Shown here in pieces: positions 55,583 through 64,000 of a stretch of DNA of 64,000 nucleotides. The position numbers were made by a program, and so were the translations under genes. A model generated the notes under the pieces. It did not search any database, was not told the origin of the DNA, and worked only from the letters and a program-made list of their open reading frames with translations. The stretch spans positions 1,426,001 through 1,490,000 of the forward strand of contig NZ_LT629786.1 of NCBI RefSeq assembly GCF_900105675.1. The letters are read 5' to 3'. The first letter of the stretch is position 1. Each line of letters opens with the position of its first letter. The DNA comes from Pseudomonas synxantha (GTDB lineage: Bacteria > Pseudomonadota > Gammaproteobacteria > Pseudomonadales > Pseudomonadaceae).

Positions 55583-56314
55583 ATGGCCGCGAAGAAACTC
55601 AGCGCTCCAAACGTTACCAAGACTCGATTGCTGGATGCGACAGAGGCACTCTTCATCAAGTACGGCTACGACGCCGTTTTGTTACGTCAGATTACCGAGC
55701 GTGCCCAGGTCAACCTGGCCGCGGTGAACTACCACTTCGGGGATAAGGACTCCCTGATGAAAACCCTGCTGATGCAACGCCTGGAGCCGCTCAACGAGCA
55801 GCGCCTGGAATTGCTCGCCCGCTGCGAAGCCGAATCCGACGGCCCTCTGGATTGCGACACCCTGCTTGGCGTGCTGTTCGCCCCGGCCATGGGCTTGGAA
55901 CGCAGCGACCCGGCCAGTGGGGAAGGGCGTTCGTTCATCCGTTTCCTGGGACGGGTCTACAGTGACACCTCGCCGTTTATCCAGGAATACCTCAAGGTGC
56001 ATTACCAGCCGGTGTTCCAGCGTTTCTTCGAAGCCTTCGCCCTGGCCTTGCCGGATCTGCCGCGCAATGAACTGGGCGTACGCCTGCAATTTGCCCTCAA
56101 GGCGATTTCCGGGGTGATGGCGGGTACCGAATTGCGCCTGCTGATGAATTCCATGAGCCTGGGCCGACCGGCGACGGATGCGGAGGTGATGGCCAAGTTG
56201 ATTACCTTGGTGTCGGCGGCGATTCGGGTGCCACAGCAGAGTCAGGAAGCTGAAACGGCGCTGGCCAAGGTGCTGGAGACTCAGCGGGCGATCCGTGAAC
56301 AAGCGATACGCTGA
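55583..56314 (+). CDS. TetR-family regulator (PsrA-like)
   Basis: A 243-residue TetR protein. The HTH lies in the first 65 residues (KTRLLDATEALFIKYGYDAVLLRQITERAQVNLAAVNYHFGDKDSLMKTL). NLAAVNYHFG and the C-terminal domain (FIRFLGRVYSD near 115, LKVHYQPVFQRFFEAF near 137) resemble the PsrA/FadR-like group that binds fatty acyl ligands. The ATG at 55583 is chosen because the longer frame crosses the candidate operator. It is divergent from the ABC exporter operon and probably represses it. Confidence 0.85.
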   Translation: MAAKKLSAPNVTKTRLLDATEALFIKYGYDAVLLRQITERAQVNLAAVNYHFGDKDSLMKTLLMQRLEPLNEQRLELLARCEAESDGPLDCDTLLGVLFAPAMGLERSDPASGEGRSFIRFLGRVYSDTSPFIQEYLKVHYQPVFQRFFEAFALALPDLPRNELGVRLQFALKAISGVMAGTELRLLMNSMSLGRPATDAEVMAKLITLVSAAIRVPQQSQEAETALAKVLETQRAIREQAIR

Positions 56315-56358
56315 ACCCGGTGCGAGCTGACTCTTGCCTATCAGGTTTAGCAGACATG

Positions 56359-56384
56359 AAAAAAAGCCCTGAACCATTCAGGGC
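56359..56384 (-). terminator. Intrinsic terminator of the module/beta-propeller gene
   Basis: GCCCTGAA and TTCAGGGC (56366-56384, loop CCA) are followed on the minus strand by seven T. On the plus strand a weaker T-rich tail follows, so it can also stop the TetR transcript. Confidence 0.88.
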
Positions 56385-56411
56385 ATATTTTCATTGGTGA
56401 TGCTTGCGTTG

Positions 56412-59400
56412 TTAAAGATCCACAATGGTGACGGTATTGCTTCCGGAGTTAGCGACAAACATCCTCGTTCCCTCTGAATTGACCACAATAGCTCTGGGTT
56501 GGTCGAAACCTTCGAGGGTGTTGATGAGTTCGAATGTTTCGCTGTCGTACAACTTTACCGTATTGCCAGATCTTTCGGTTACATAGATAACGCCAGTACG
56601 GGGGTTGGTTGCTACGGCCCATGGAACATTGAGACCTTCAATGCTTCTGGTCCGTAGAGGCAGGTTAGTGCTGTTGTCGAGAACTTCCAACTTATTGGCT
56701 GTAGCTGACGTTATGTAAAGCGTGGAACCGACGGGGCTGTGAGCGAAGGCGGTCGGCGGACCATCTATACTGAAATAGCCGAATTCGATATAAGGGCTAG
56801 CATTAAAGGCTCTGAGCGATCTGCCTGCCAATGGTCCATACATTCTGGTTGACTCCCTATTGAGTCCTACTGCTGGCTCGTTCCAGGTGCTGCCGCTGCT
56901 TTCAAGTGCATTGAAGTGGCTTTCGCGGGTATTAGACGCTGTGTTTATTACTGTACATGTAAAGCCATACCAAGAGGGACGGGGAGCATCGGATCTTACA
57001 TAGTAGTAGGCGCTAATTCCGGCGTATATTTTCGATCCGTCTTTGTTGATACATAATTCGCCACTTTGATAGGTGGCTATCGATTTTATTGTCCCCCAGG
57101 AACTCGTATTCAATACAAGTACATCGTTCACAAAGTTGGGTGCTTGGTATCTAGTATTGGAGAGACTTACATAAAGCACATTGCCGTCAGGTTTTATGGC
57201 TAATCCACGGGGTTGATAGCCAAGGGGATGAGTACTGATTATCTCACCGGTGTCCGCGTCGAATACGCTAATGCCATAGCCGCCAGTGCCGGTGCTAGCA
57301 ACGTACACCCGTTTATCATCCGAGCTAATGGCAAGGTACGTCGGCCCATTCCTGACCGTTACGTTGCCCACGATTTCCCCTGATACTTTTTTTATTGTAT
57401 AGCTCACAGGCTTTAACGGTTGTGCTGAGGCCTTGTCGTCATATTCTTCCAAGTTTACAAGTACATGCACTTCCAGTGAGTCTCCATCTTTCAATAAGCG
57501 TAGATAACTCGATGGTATTTCTTCGCTGATGAGTTTTGCACTGGCCTCACCGGGGCTTACAACAGCGCCGATTCGCAGTTCATGGTACCGACTGCTGCAC
57601 AAATCGATATAAACCGGCTGTCCAGGTTTCATGAACCGCCATCCCCTTACTTCTATTCGATGGGGTTTACTGGTATCGATTACACCTGAGGATGCACTGG
57701 GCACACTCACCAGGTTCCACTCACTCGCCGGCAGTGCCTCAACCTTCAGCGTCAACTCATCAGACTTGGTGGTCTTGCCGATTTCCAGCAGTTGGTAAAA
57801 TACCTTGCATTCTCCGTTCAGGTAAGCGGCTACAAACTCATTCTGCACCTCGAAGCTGGTGTAGTTTTCACCCGGTTCCGGGCGTGCCGGTTTCGCCGGG
57901 ATATCGGGCATACCCACGTCGGGTTTGCCGGTGATGAACACCTTGATATCAGCCCCCGGCGGGAATTTGTCGGAGACCACACGCACAGTCACCTTCTCAG
58001 GATTGGGCGGCAGTACATTCATCGGATTCAGGGTGGCCTGATCCGGGCCAGTCACGGTCGCTTGCAGCACCTGTGGCGCTTGCAGTTCCAGCCTGGAACC
58101 GACCTTCATATTGACCGCGTGAGAAAAACGCGTCAGTACGTTGTCCCGCCAGCGCGTGTAGTAGATGCGCATGGTCTTGTCGATATTGGCAAGGATGTAG
58201 CTACGTTCCAGCCTGAAGCGCAGGTCTCGCCCGACCCATTGAACCCGTATCGGAAACGCCTGCGCAGGTGCTGTTCCGCCAGGCGCACTGCCCTCACAGT
58301 AAAGCGTCACGATATCGTTGAGCAGGAAGTCAGGGTTACTCTTGACCACGATATTGGCGTGCTCGGTGGATTGCTCGGGGTCGAATTGATACAGCGGTGC
58401 CGGCGCTTCCATGACCTCAGGCTCCGGCAATGAGGCCACTGCGTTGCCGACGTTGACTGTCACGTCCATTGAAGTGCGCACGCCATCCCCATTGTCCACC
58501 TGATAAAGAAGCCTGAGTGTGCCGCCTTCAAGACCGGCAATCACGCCGTTCGGGCCGTTGGCAATGGGAAATAACACATCGCCCCCTCCCGCAGATTCGT
58601 AGAGTTCGTCGTAGTAGCGAGTGCCGTTGGCGTACGTGCCCTCGAGGATCAGAATCACCAGATCAAAGGGGTCCTGGCCCAGCTCGGGGTATGCCCTGAC
58701 GATCACATTGATAAATTCTACTTGTGGATCGAGGACGCCGCCGGGCGCTTCCCGCACCACCGGTGGCCGCAGGCGCATATCGATGGGCGTACCGGTTACA
58801 TCAACGATGATGGCATCGGAGGGGCGGTTGGGCACGCCGCTGCGAATGCGTTCATAGAACAACTGGAACTGCCCGCTGATAAAAGGGCGCAGGTCGGCAT
58901 TCGGGCAGGGCAGGGTGATAAAGCTCAGTGAGGTAAGCGGTGGGGAGTCGTAGGTGGTGGTGATAACGCCAACGCTCGAACGGCCTCTGACGGTTACGCG
59001 CACGATGTCCCCAAGGGCAAAGTCCGGGCTTCGGGTGGTGACAAAGATGGTTGCATCGCGCTCATCGAGCCGGTCATGATCGAGGACATTGTCCGGAGCT
59101 TCGAGTATAAAAGCTTCGGGCAAGACCGGCTCAGACCCATCATTGAGCCTGACATTCAACCGTAGTGCCGGTGACCAGCCGAGGGACGCGTTGCCGACCT
59201 CGTCGATGATTTCATATTCACACACATGGGAACCACTGCGCACTTGCTGCCAAAAACCGTAATAAAGCGTGACGGTTATATCTTCACGCCCGGTGGCTTG
59301 GCTTTCGGTGAGCGGAGGGATTGGCGCCGTGATCCCATTAATGCGTAAGCGAATACGGTCACGTGTGGCCCGGTAGGTGTTGGGTTCCTGGGTCGCATCG

Positions 59401-60118
59401 TCCGGGTAGAACTTGAAGGTAACAGGTACCCCGTTTTGTGCGTCGGTCTCGGTCACTCCGAAATTGATGATGTGCTCAGGGAATACCGGAACCGGCAGGT
59501 TTTCGTTTTGCAGCGTGCTGCCGATCGGGTTGCGACCAGCGGGGGCACGGTATCGACCTTCAGATTGAAGCGTTTGGTTTCTTTGGACGTGCCACCGAGG
59601 CGAGTCACTCTCAAGAACACCGGGTTGACCGGGCCATCAGGAAGACGGGTTCGAGGGATGTATAACGGAATCATACGACTCTTGTCGACATCATCCTGGG
59701 TGACATTATAGGTCGCGACTGGAATTAGCACGTCATCGCAGAACAGCTCTACGAAGTCGTCCTTAGCCATATTCAGGTAGGCCAGCAGGTTGCACAGCAG
59801 CCCCAGGTCACGATGAACCTCCAGAGCCGCTTTGTTTATACCGCCATCGAAGCCGACGACGTTTTGCGTCAAGCCGGGGATGTACAGGGGCAGATCGTCG
59901 AAAGGCACGTCGGTGAAGCTGTCTGAGGTGACAGGCCCCTGAATCGTCAGTGGCGGCACGAAATAATCGGGTTTTAAGCGCTGGGGGCCGGACAAATCGA
60001 TGGCATCTGCCGGTGGAGCTGGCTCTGGCCATTGTCCAGTGGTGAACGCGGGAACTGGAGCGCCTTGTTCTACGTCGGGAAGGTCAGTGTTTCGGCTCAC
60101 GGGAAAGCTCCTCTGCAT
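56412..60118 (-). pseudogene. Frameshifted large Ig-like-module/beta-propeller protein
   Basis: Two overlapping frames look like one gene of about 1235 codons. The 5' part (59453-60118, 221 residues) reads well to about NLKVDTVPP and then degenerates. In the next frame the expected continuation appears: RNPIGSTLQ, then PVPVFPEHIINFG, running straight into the 1014-residue frame that ends at 56412, whose first codon is an internal GTG with no ribosome site. Adding one base at about 59540 joins them. The C-terminal 300 residues form a YVTN/NHL-type beta-propeller (PTYLAISSDDKRVYVAS, PRGLAIKPDGNVLYVS, IYVTERSGNTVKLYD, MFVANSGSNTVTIVDL). The centre holds about six repeated beta-sandwich modules (EAP start, GD-hydrophobic core). 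No signal peptide. Could also be a sequencing error. Confidence 0.75.
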
Positions 60119-60257
60119 AATCGGCTCACAACCTGAGTGCCCCCTATAGCCGGAGCAAAGGAGTCAGTCGTTGGAGAGATTAAGCGCCAGGGAGATAGGG
60201 CCCGATAGCTGTGAGAAATGACAGTGGCGACGAACGGTAAGAATGGGCAGGCGCAGG

Positions 60258-60287
60258 AAAAAAAAAGCCCGCTGGGGCGGCGGGCTT
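60258..60287 (-). terminator. Intrinsic terminator of the FUSC-family gene
   Basis: AAGCCCGC and GCGGGCTT pair over 8 bp around a 7-base loop; on the minus strand nine T follow, about 125 bp downstream of the FUSC-family stop. Confidence 0.85.
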
Positions 60288-60412
60288 GATGTACAACGTT
60301 TGTAACGGATGAGGCTTCACCCTACGTCTTGGGATGTGAACAAATCGTGAAAAATATGTAAGAGAAAGTGTAAATGTGTTGATCCTGGTAATCAGATCAA
60401 CTCCCCATACGT

Positions 60413-61474
60413 TCAGATCTTCCACCGGCCAGCGCTTTTGGCCAAGCGTTGACGCATCGCATCCACATTCGCGGCCAATTGCAGGGTCAATAACCGATAT
60501 CCATCCAGTGCGCTGTAGACGGGTGCATCCAATGTGGACTCACCACCGCTGGCCTGGCCGTTGCGTTCCAACCGCTCCGTCACTCCCGACTTCAACGCCC
60601 TCGCCATCCCCACCAACTGCACCCGAATCTGCCGATGCTCAGCCTTCAACATCACCTGCATGCGCGCCGTCGCCTGCTCATCGCGAGGATCGGGCCGGGT
60701 ATTGCCGAGAATCTCCAGGGTACTGATGCACATGCGTAGGTGGCGCTGAATCGCGTCCAGTTCGGTCATGGAGATCCGCACTTCCTTGGACACCGACGGC
60801 ATCAATGAACGCAGTTGCAGCATTGCCGCGTTCAAGCGGTTGAGCAGCTTGAGGTGTTCATCATCGGTCACCGATTGACCGCTGATGATCCGGCTGTAGA
60901 TCTGCGCGCAATCACGCAACGCGCTGGCCAGGTTGTAGCGCCACGAGTACACCGCGTACAGCGGCAGGGCGAAGGAAAACGCCAGGGCCAAGGCGATGCC
61001 GATGAGGATGTCCACAGTGCGCCACAGCCCGTCCGACAGCGGATTGTCACCGTGGCCCGCGACTATAAATACCGTGATCGCCGACAGCAGCGCGGTATAC
61101 CCGCCTTTGCCGATGGCGTGATAGGAAAAGAATCCGCAAATCGCCGACATCAGCAGGTAGGTCAGCAATGGCTGGCCGACGTAGGCTTCCTGCACCACCA
61201 ACAGCAAACCGACACTCGCGCCGATCAGCGTACCGTAGGCGCGTTCCACGGCTTTCTTGCCAATATTGCCGTGATGCTGCAACCCGCCGATCACCACCAG
61301 CATGGTTACCGAGGCCCATTCGCCGTGGGGCAGGTTGAGACCGGTGGTCAGCAGAATCGTCGCCAGCAAGCCGATGGACACGCGCACGGCGTGGATCAGC
61401 TTGGCGTGACGATAGCGGCGGTACGGGTCGAGCAGGGGGCGCAGCAGGCGTCGGGCAAAGAAGGGCAGGTTCAT
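60413..61474 (-). CDS. FUSC-family inner-membrane protein (YccS/aromatic acid exporter-like)
   Basis: A 353-residue protein with about six N-terminal membrane helices (IGLLATILLTTGLNL, SVTMLVVIGGLQHHGNIGKKAVERAYGTLIGASVGLLL, ILIGIALALAFSFALPLYAV) and a C-terminal cytoplasmic region of about 170 residues. GNIGKKAVERAYGTLIGA is typical of the FUSC fold found in aromatic-acid exporters. The ATG at 61474 (MNLPFFARR) is chosen because the upstream frame enters the REP element. Shorter than E. coli YccS/AaeB; substrate unknown. Confidence 0.82.
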   Translation of the reverse strand: MNLPFFARRLLRPLLDPYRRYRHAKLIHAVRVSIGLLATILLTTGLNLPHGEWASVTMLVVIGGLQHHGNIGKKAVERAYGTLIGASVGLLLVVQEAYVGQPLLTYLLMSAICGFFSYHAIGKGGYTALLSAITVFIVAGHGDNPLSDGLWRTVDILIGIALALAFSFALPLYAVYSWRYNLASALRDCAQIYSRIISGQSVTDDEHLKLLNRLNAAMLQLRSLMPSVSKEVRISMTELDAIQRHLRMCISTLEILGNTRPDPRDEQATARMQVMLKAEHRQIRVQLVGMARALKSGVTERLERNGQASGGESTLDAPVYSALDGYRLLTLQLAANVDAMRQRLAKSAGRWKI

Positions 61475-61515
61475 CGGTATTAAAAGAGCCTCAATCGTCA
61501 GGGTTGACTCAGTCC

Positions 61516-61562
61516 ATTGTGGGAGGGGGCAAGTCGAATCGTCGCACCGCCCCTCCCACATT
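61516..61562. repeat. Hybrid REP pair
   Basis: A compact element: a standard arm TTGTGGGAGGGGGCAAG is followed directly by CGAATCGTCGCACCGCCCCT and CCCACA, the variant arm also found at 24604-24648. It looks like a deletion product in which the loop between two REPs has been lost. Confidence 0.75.
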
Positions 61563-61579
61563 GTTGAGCCGAGGTGTAC

Positions 61580-63196
61580 TTAGAAAATGTAATCAGTGGT
61601 CAGGAAGCTCGAGTCACGGTTACGCAGGATCTCGCTGACCAACGCCTTGTTGCTCTCCTGGAACTTGGTCGCCACCAGGGTGCGGATCGAGAACACGCGC
61701 AGGGCGTCATGTACCGACAGCGTGCCCTCGGCCGAGTTCTTGCGCCCATTGAACGGGAAGGTATCCGGCCCGCGTTGGCACTGGGCGTTGATATTGATGC
61801 GGCCGACCTGGTTGGCGAAGGTGTCCACCAGGCGCCCGACTTGCACAGGGTCGGTGCCGAAGAGGCTCAACTGCTGGCCGAAATCCGAGTCCAGCACGTA
61901 GTCGATCACGGTCTCCAGGTCACGGTAGGGCACGATAGGCACCACTGGGCCGAATTGCTCTTCGTGGTACACGCGCATCTGCGGGTTCACCGGGTACAGC
62001 ACCGCCGGATAGAAGAACGAACCACGGCTGCTGCCACCTTCGGCATTGACGACCTTGGCGCCGTGCCGGGCCGCATCGGCCACCAGTTCGTTGAGGTAAT
62101 CCACCTTGCCCACTTCCGGCAGCGGTGTCAGCGCTACGCCATCGTCCCAAGGCATGCCGGGCTTGAGGGTGGCCAGCTTGGCATTGAACTTCTCGATAAA
62201 ACTGTCGACCACATCCGCGTGCACAAACAAAATTTTCAGCGCGGTGCAACGCTGGCCGTTGAACGACAGCGAGCCGGTGACTGCTTCACTCACCGCGTTG
62301 TCCAGGTCCACTTCGGGCAGCACGATCCCCGGGTTTTTTGCATCCAGCCCCAGCGCAGCACGCAAACGATGCGGTTTGGGGTGCAGCTTTTTCAAATCGC
62401 TGGCGGCCTTGTTGGTGCCGATAAACGCAAAGATATCGATCTTGCCGCTGGCCATCAGCGCGCTCACGGTTTCGCGGCCGCTGCCGTAGATCACGTTGAT
62501 CACCCCGGCCGGGAAGCTGTCGCGGAAGGCCTCCAGCAAGGGGCGGATCAGCAACACGCCGAGCTTGGCCGGTTTGAACACCACGGTGTTGCCCATGATC
62601 AGCGCCGGGATCAGTGTGGTGAAGGTCTCGTTCAGCGGGTAGTTGTAAGGCCCCATGCACAACGCCACGCCCAGGGGCACGCGACGGATTTGCCCGAGGG
62701 TGTCCTGTTCAAGCTCGAAACGGCTGCTGCGGCGGTCGAGTTCCTTGAGGGCATTGATGGTGTCGGTGATGTAGTCGCAGGTACGGTCGAATTCTTTCTG
62801 CGAGTCCTTGAGGTTCTTGCCGATTTCCCACATCAGCAGCTTGACTACCGCGTCGCGCTGTTCGCGCATGCGCCGCAAGAAGGCTTCGACATGCTGGATG
62901 CGCTCTGCCACGCGCATCGTCGGCCATTCACCCTGGCCACGGTCATAGGCGCGCACGGCGGCATCCAGGGCGGTGAGGGCGGTATCGGCATCCAGCAGCG
63001 GCGTGCTGCCGATATGCACGCGTTCATCGCCCAGTTGCACGGGGCTTTGCACGCGGGCGAGCGGGCCGTCCCACACCCGCAGTTGGCCATCGACCAGGTA
63101 ATCACGCTGCTCAATGGGCGCCGCCAGGCGAAATTGCTCGGGAATCTGGGCAACGGACGTGGGAAACAGTTGGGCAAGCAGGTTGCTGGTGGTCAT
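61580..63196 (-). CDS. Aldehyde dehydrogenase, GapN-like (NADP-dependent glyceraldehyde-3-phosphate dehydrogenase type)
   Basis: A 538-residue ALDH-family enzyme. The catalytic Cys lies in SFNGQRCTALK near residue 305, the nucleotide segment in MGPYNYPLNE near 186, and GNTVVFKPAK near 207. It resembles the long GapN-like group that oxidises glyceraldehyde-3-phosphate to 3-phosphoglycerate without phosphorylation. The usual general-base motif LELGGK is replaced by LGLDAK, so the family Glu is missing at this place. The ATG at 63196 (MTTSNLL) gives the family length. It is divergent from the peroxidase gene. Confidence 0.8.
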   Translation of the reverse strand: MTTSNLLAQLFPTSVAQIPEQFRLAAPIEQRDYLVDGQLRVWDGPLARVQSPVQLGDERVHIGSTPLLDADTALTALDAAVRAYDRGQGEWPTMRVAERIQHVEAFLRRMREQRDAVVKLLMWEIGKNLKDSQKEFDRTCDYITDTINALKELDRRSSRFELEQDTLGQIRRVPLGVALCMGPYNYPLNETFTTLIPALIMGNTVVFKPAKLGVLLIRPLLEAFRDSFPAGVINVIYGSGRETVSALMASGKIDIFAFIGTNKAASDLKKLHPKPHRLRAALGLDAKNPGIVLPEVDLDNAVSEAVTGSLSFNGQRCTALKILFVHADVVDSFIEKFNAKLATLKPGMPWDDGVALTPLPEVGKVDYLNELVADAARHGAKVVNAEGGSSRGSFFYPAVLYPVNPQMRVYHEEQFGPVVPIVPYRDLETVIDYVLDSDFGQQLSLFGTDPVQVGRLVDTFANQVGRININAQCQRGPDTFPFNGRKNSAEGTLSVHDALRVFSIRTLVATKFQESNKALVSEILRNRDSSFLTTDYIF

Positions 63197-63334
63197 GTCG
63201 CTACCCCTGGAATAGTTGCAAAACATGACTAGAGAGTCACCCAACTGGCAGCTCCAAGGCAAGGCTTACGCGCATTCTTGTTCGCAGTGTCGCGTGCGCC
63301 GGGTAAACTGCGCGGCTTTTCAGAAGGAGTTCAC

Positions 63335-64000
63335 ATGAGTCAGTACCAGCCGGGCATTCTTGCCGCCCCGGTGCCTTTGCAGGCCCGCCATCTGTTTTTT
63401 GCCCTCGATTCCCTGCAAGCCGTGCCTGCTGCCCTGGACGCACTGGTGCAGTGGACGGATGCGGCGTCCGTGGTCGGTTTCGGTGAGCCGCTGGTAAAGG
63501 CCCTGGGCGCTGAGATTGAAGGCTTGCGTACATTCCCCGTGGTCAGCGGCCCCGGTGCACACAACCCGTCGACCCAGCAGGCGTTGTGGGTATGGTTGCA
63601 CGGAGTGGATCGCGGCGAGTTGCTGCTGCGCAGCCGCACACTTGAAAAAGCCCTGGCCCCGGCTTTTCGCCTGGTGCAATCGACCGAAGGCTTCCGCTAC
63701 AAGACCGGTTTTGACCTGACCGACTACGAAGACGGCACCGAAAACCCCCACGACGATGCCGCCGTGACAGCCGCCTTGACCGATAGCGGCGCCAGCTTCG
63801 CCGCGATCCAGCAATGGCAGCACGACCTCGACGGTTTCGCCGCATTGCCGGCCCAGGAGCGTGACCACATCATCGGCCGCCGCCATGGCGACAACGAAGA
63901 GCTGGATGACGCCCCCGAGTCCGCCCATACCAAGCGCACGGCCCAGGAAAGTTTCACCCCGGAGGCCTTCGTGGTGCGCCGTTCCATGCCCTGGGCCGAG
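63335..64000 (+). CDS. Dyp-type peroxidase, N-terminal part (runs off the window)
   Basis: The first 222 codons of a gene that continues beyond the window. The ATG at 63335 follows AGAAGGAG at a good distance. It begins MSQYQPGILAAP and contains the haem peroxidase signature GFRYKTGFDLTDYEDGTENP at about residues 121-140, with the GxxDG-type motif holding the distal Asp. It then has IIGRRHGDNEELDDAP near 190. This matches cytosolic YfeX-like Dyp peroxidases. The proximal His and the C-terminal half are not visible. Confidence 0.88.
   Translation, partial: MSQYQPGILAAPVPLQARHLFFALDSLQAVPAALDALVQWTDAASVVGFGEPLVKALGAEIEGLRTFPVVSGPGAHNPSTQQALWVWLHGVDRGELLLRSRTLEKALAPAFRLVQSTEGFRYKTGFDLTDYEDGTENPHDDAAVTAALTDSGASFAAIQQWQHDLDGFAALPAQERDHIIGRRHGDNEELDDAPESAHTKRTAQESFTPEAFVVRRSMPWAE

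Noticed and set aside
59453..59456. GTG at 59456 as the true start of a separate 1014-residue gene
   Set aside because: It lies within a continuous conserved stretch (NFG-VTET), lacks a ribosome site and overlaps the upstream frame, so a frameshift is the better explanation.
59530..59555. Programmed ribosomal frameshifting at the G run
   Set aside because: No slippery heptamer, stimulatory hairpin or internal Shine-Dalgarno sequence was evident; a simple one-base deletion is more economical.

Overview
The window is a chromosomal segment of a fluorescent Pseudomonas, most likely of the P. fluorescens group. This rests on the complete liu (leucine/isovalerate) cluster, lpxH-ppiB-glnS-cysS, a fused-AB Mnh/Pha antiporter operon, a CrcY-type RNA, and many copies of the P. 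fluorescens REP palindrome (GTGGGAGGGGGCTTGC) in intergenic gaps. It is GC-rich with little unused sequence. No rRNA, tRNA, CRISPR array or intact insertion sequence was seen.

Layout. 1-337: end of a CI/LexA-like regulator that has lost its autocleavage residues. 334-7704: liuABCD on the minus strand and a divergent acyl-CoA synthetase, with two copies of a 16-bp LiuR-type operator between them. 7774-11457: a 1227-residue dermonecrotic-toxin/LRR protein without a ubiquitin-ligase domain. 11493-11860: the sRNA CrcY with a complete sigma-54 promoter (-24/-12, IHF site, candidate CbrB enhancer). 12020-13328: liuE and liuR, with a third copy of the operator in front. 13423-15739: a LysR regulator divergent from an acyl-CoA dehydrogenase. 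15870-24508: a PstS/OmpA fusion, xthA, a GNAT protein and tamA-tamB. 24776-29441: a MarR-controlled drug-efflux operon (MarR, NodT-type outer membrane lipoprotein, EmrA, EmrB). 29596-34214: lpxH, ppiB, glnS, cysS.

34273-39605 looks like an accessory island, partly AT-rich. It holds a YwqK/MORN-repeat protein, an S51-type peptidase, a HIT protein, and a pair made of an OlsB-like N-acyltransferase and an atypical acyl-CoA dehydrogenase that lacks the usual C-terminal glutamate motif. 39634-45664: six-gene Mnh/Pha Na+/H+ antiporter operon. 45875-50507: DMT exporter divergent from an XRE-cupin regulator, a stand-alone single-module protein, an unknown protein and an FAD/NAD(P)-binding protein. 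50610-56314: tripartite ABC exporter operon (ATPase, MacB-like permease, TolC-like, HlyD-like) divergent from a PsrA-like TetR regulator. 56412-60118: a large module/beta-propeller gene broken by a one-base frameshift. 60413-64000: FUSC-family membrane protein, GapN-like aldehyde dehydrogenase, and the start of a Dyp-type peroxidase.

The clearest functional unit is the leucine/isovalerate regulon: three matching operators tie liuABCD, the acyl-CoA synthetase and liuRE together. CrcY, which relieves carbon catabolite repression, sits inside that neighbourhood. The most promising undescribed unit is the OlsB-like acyltransferase/dehydrogenase pair, which may make a modified N-acyl amino-acid lipid or signal.
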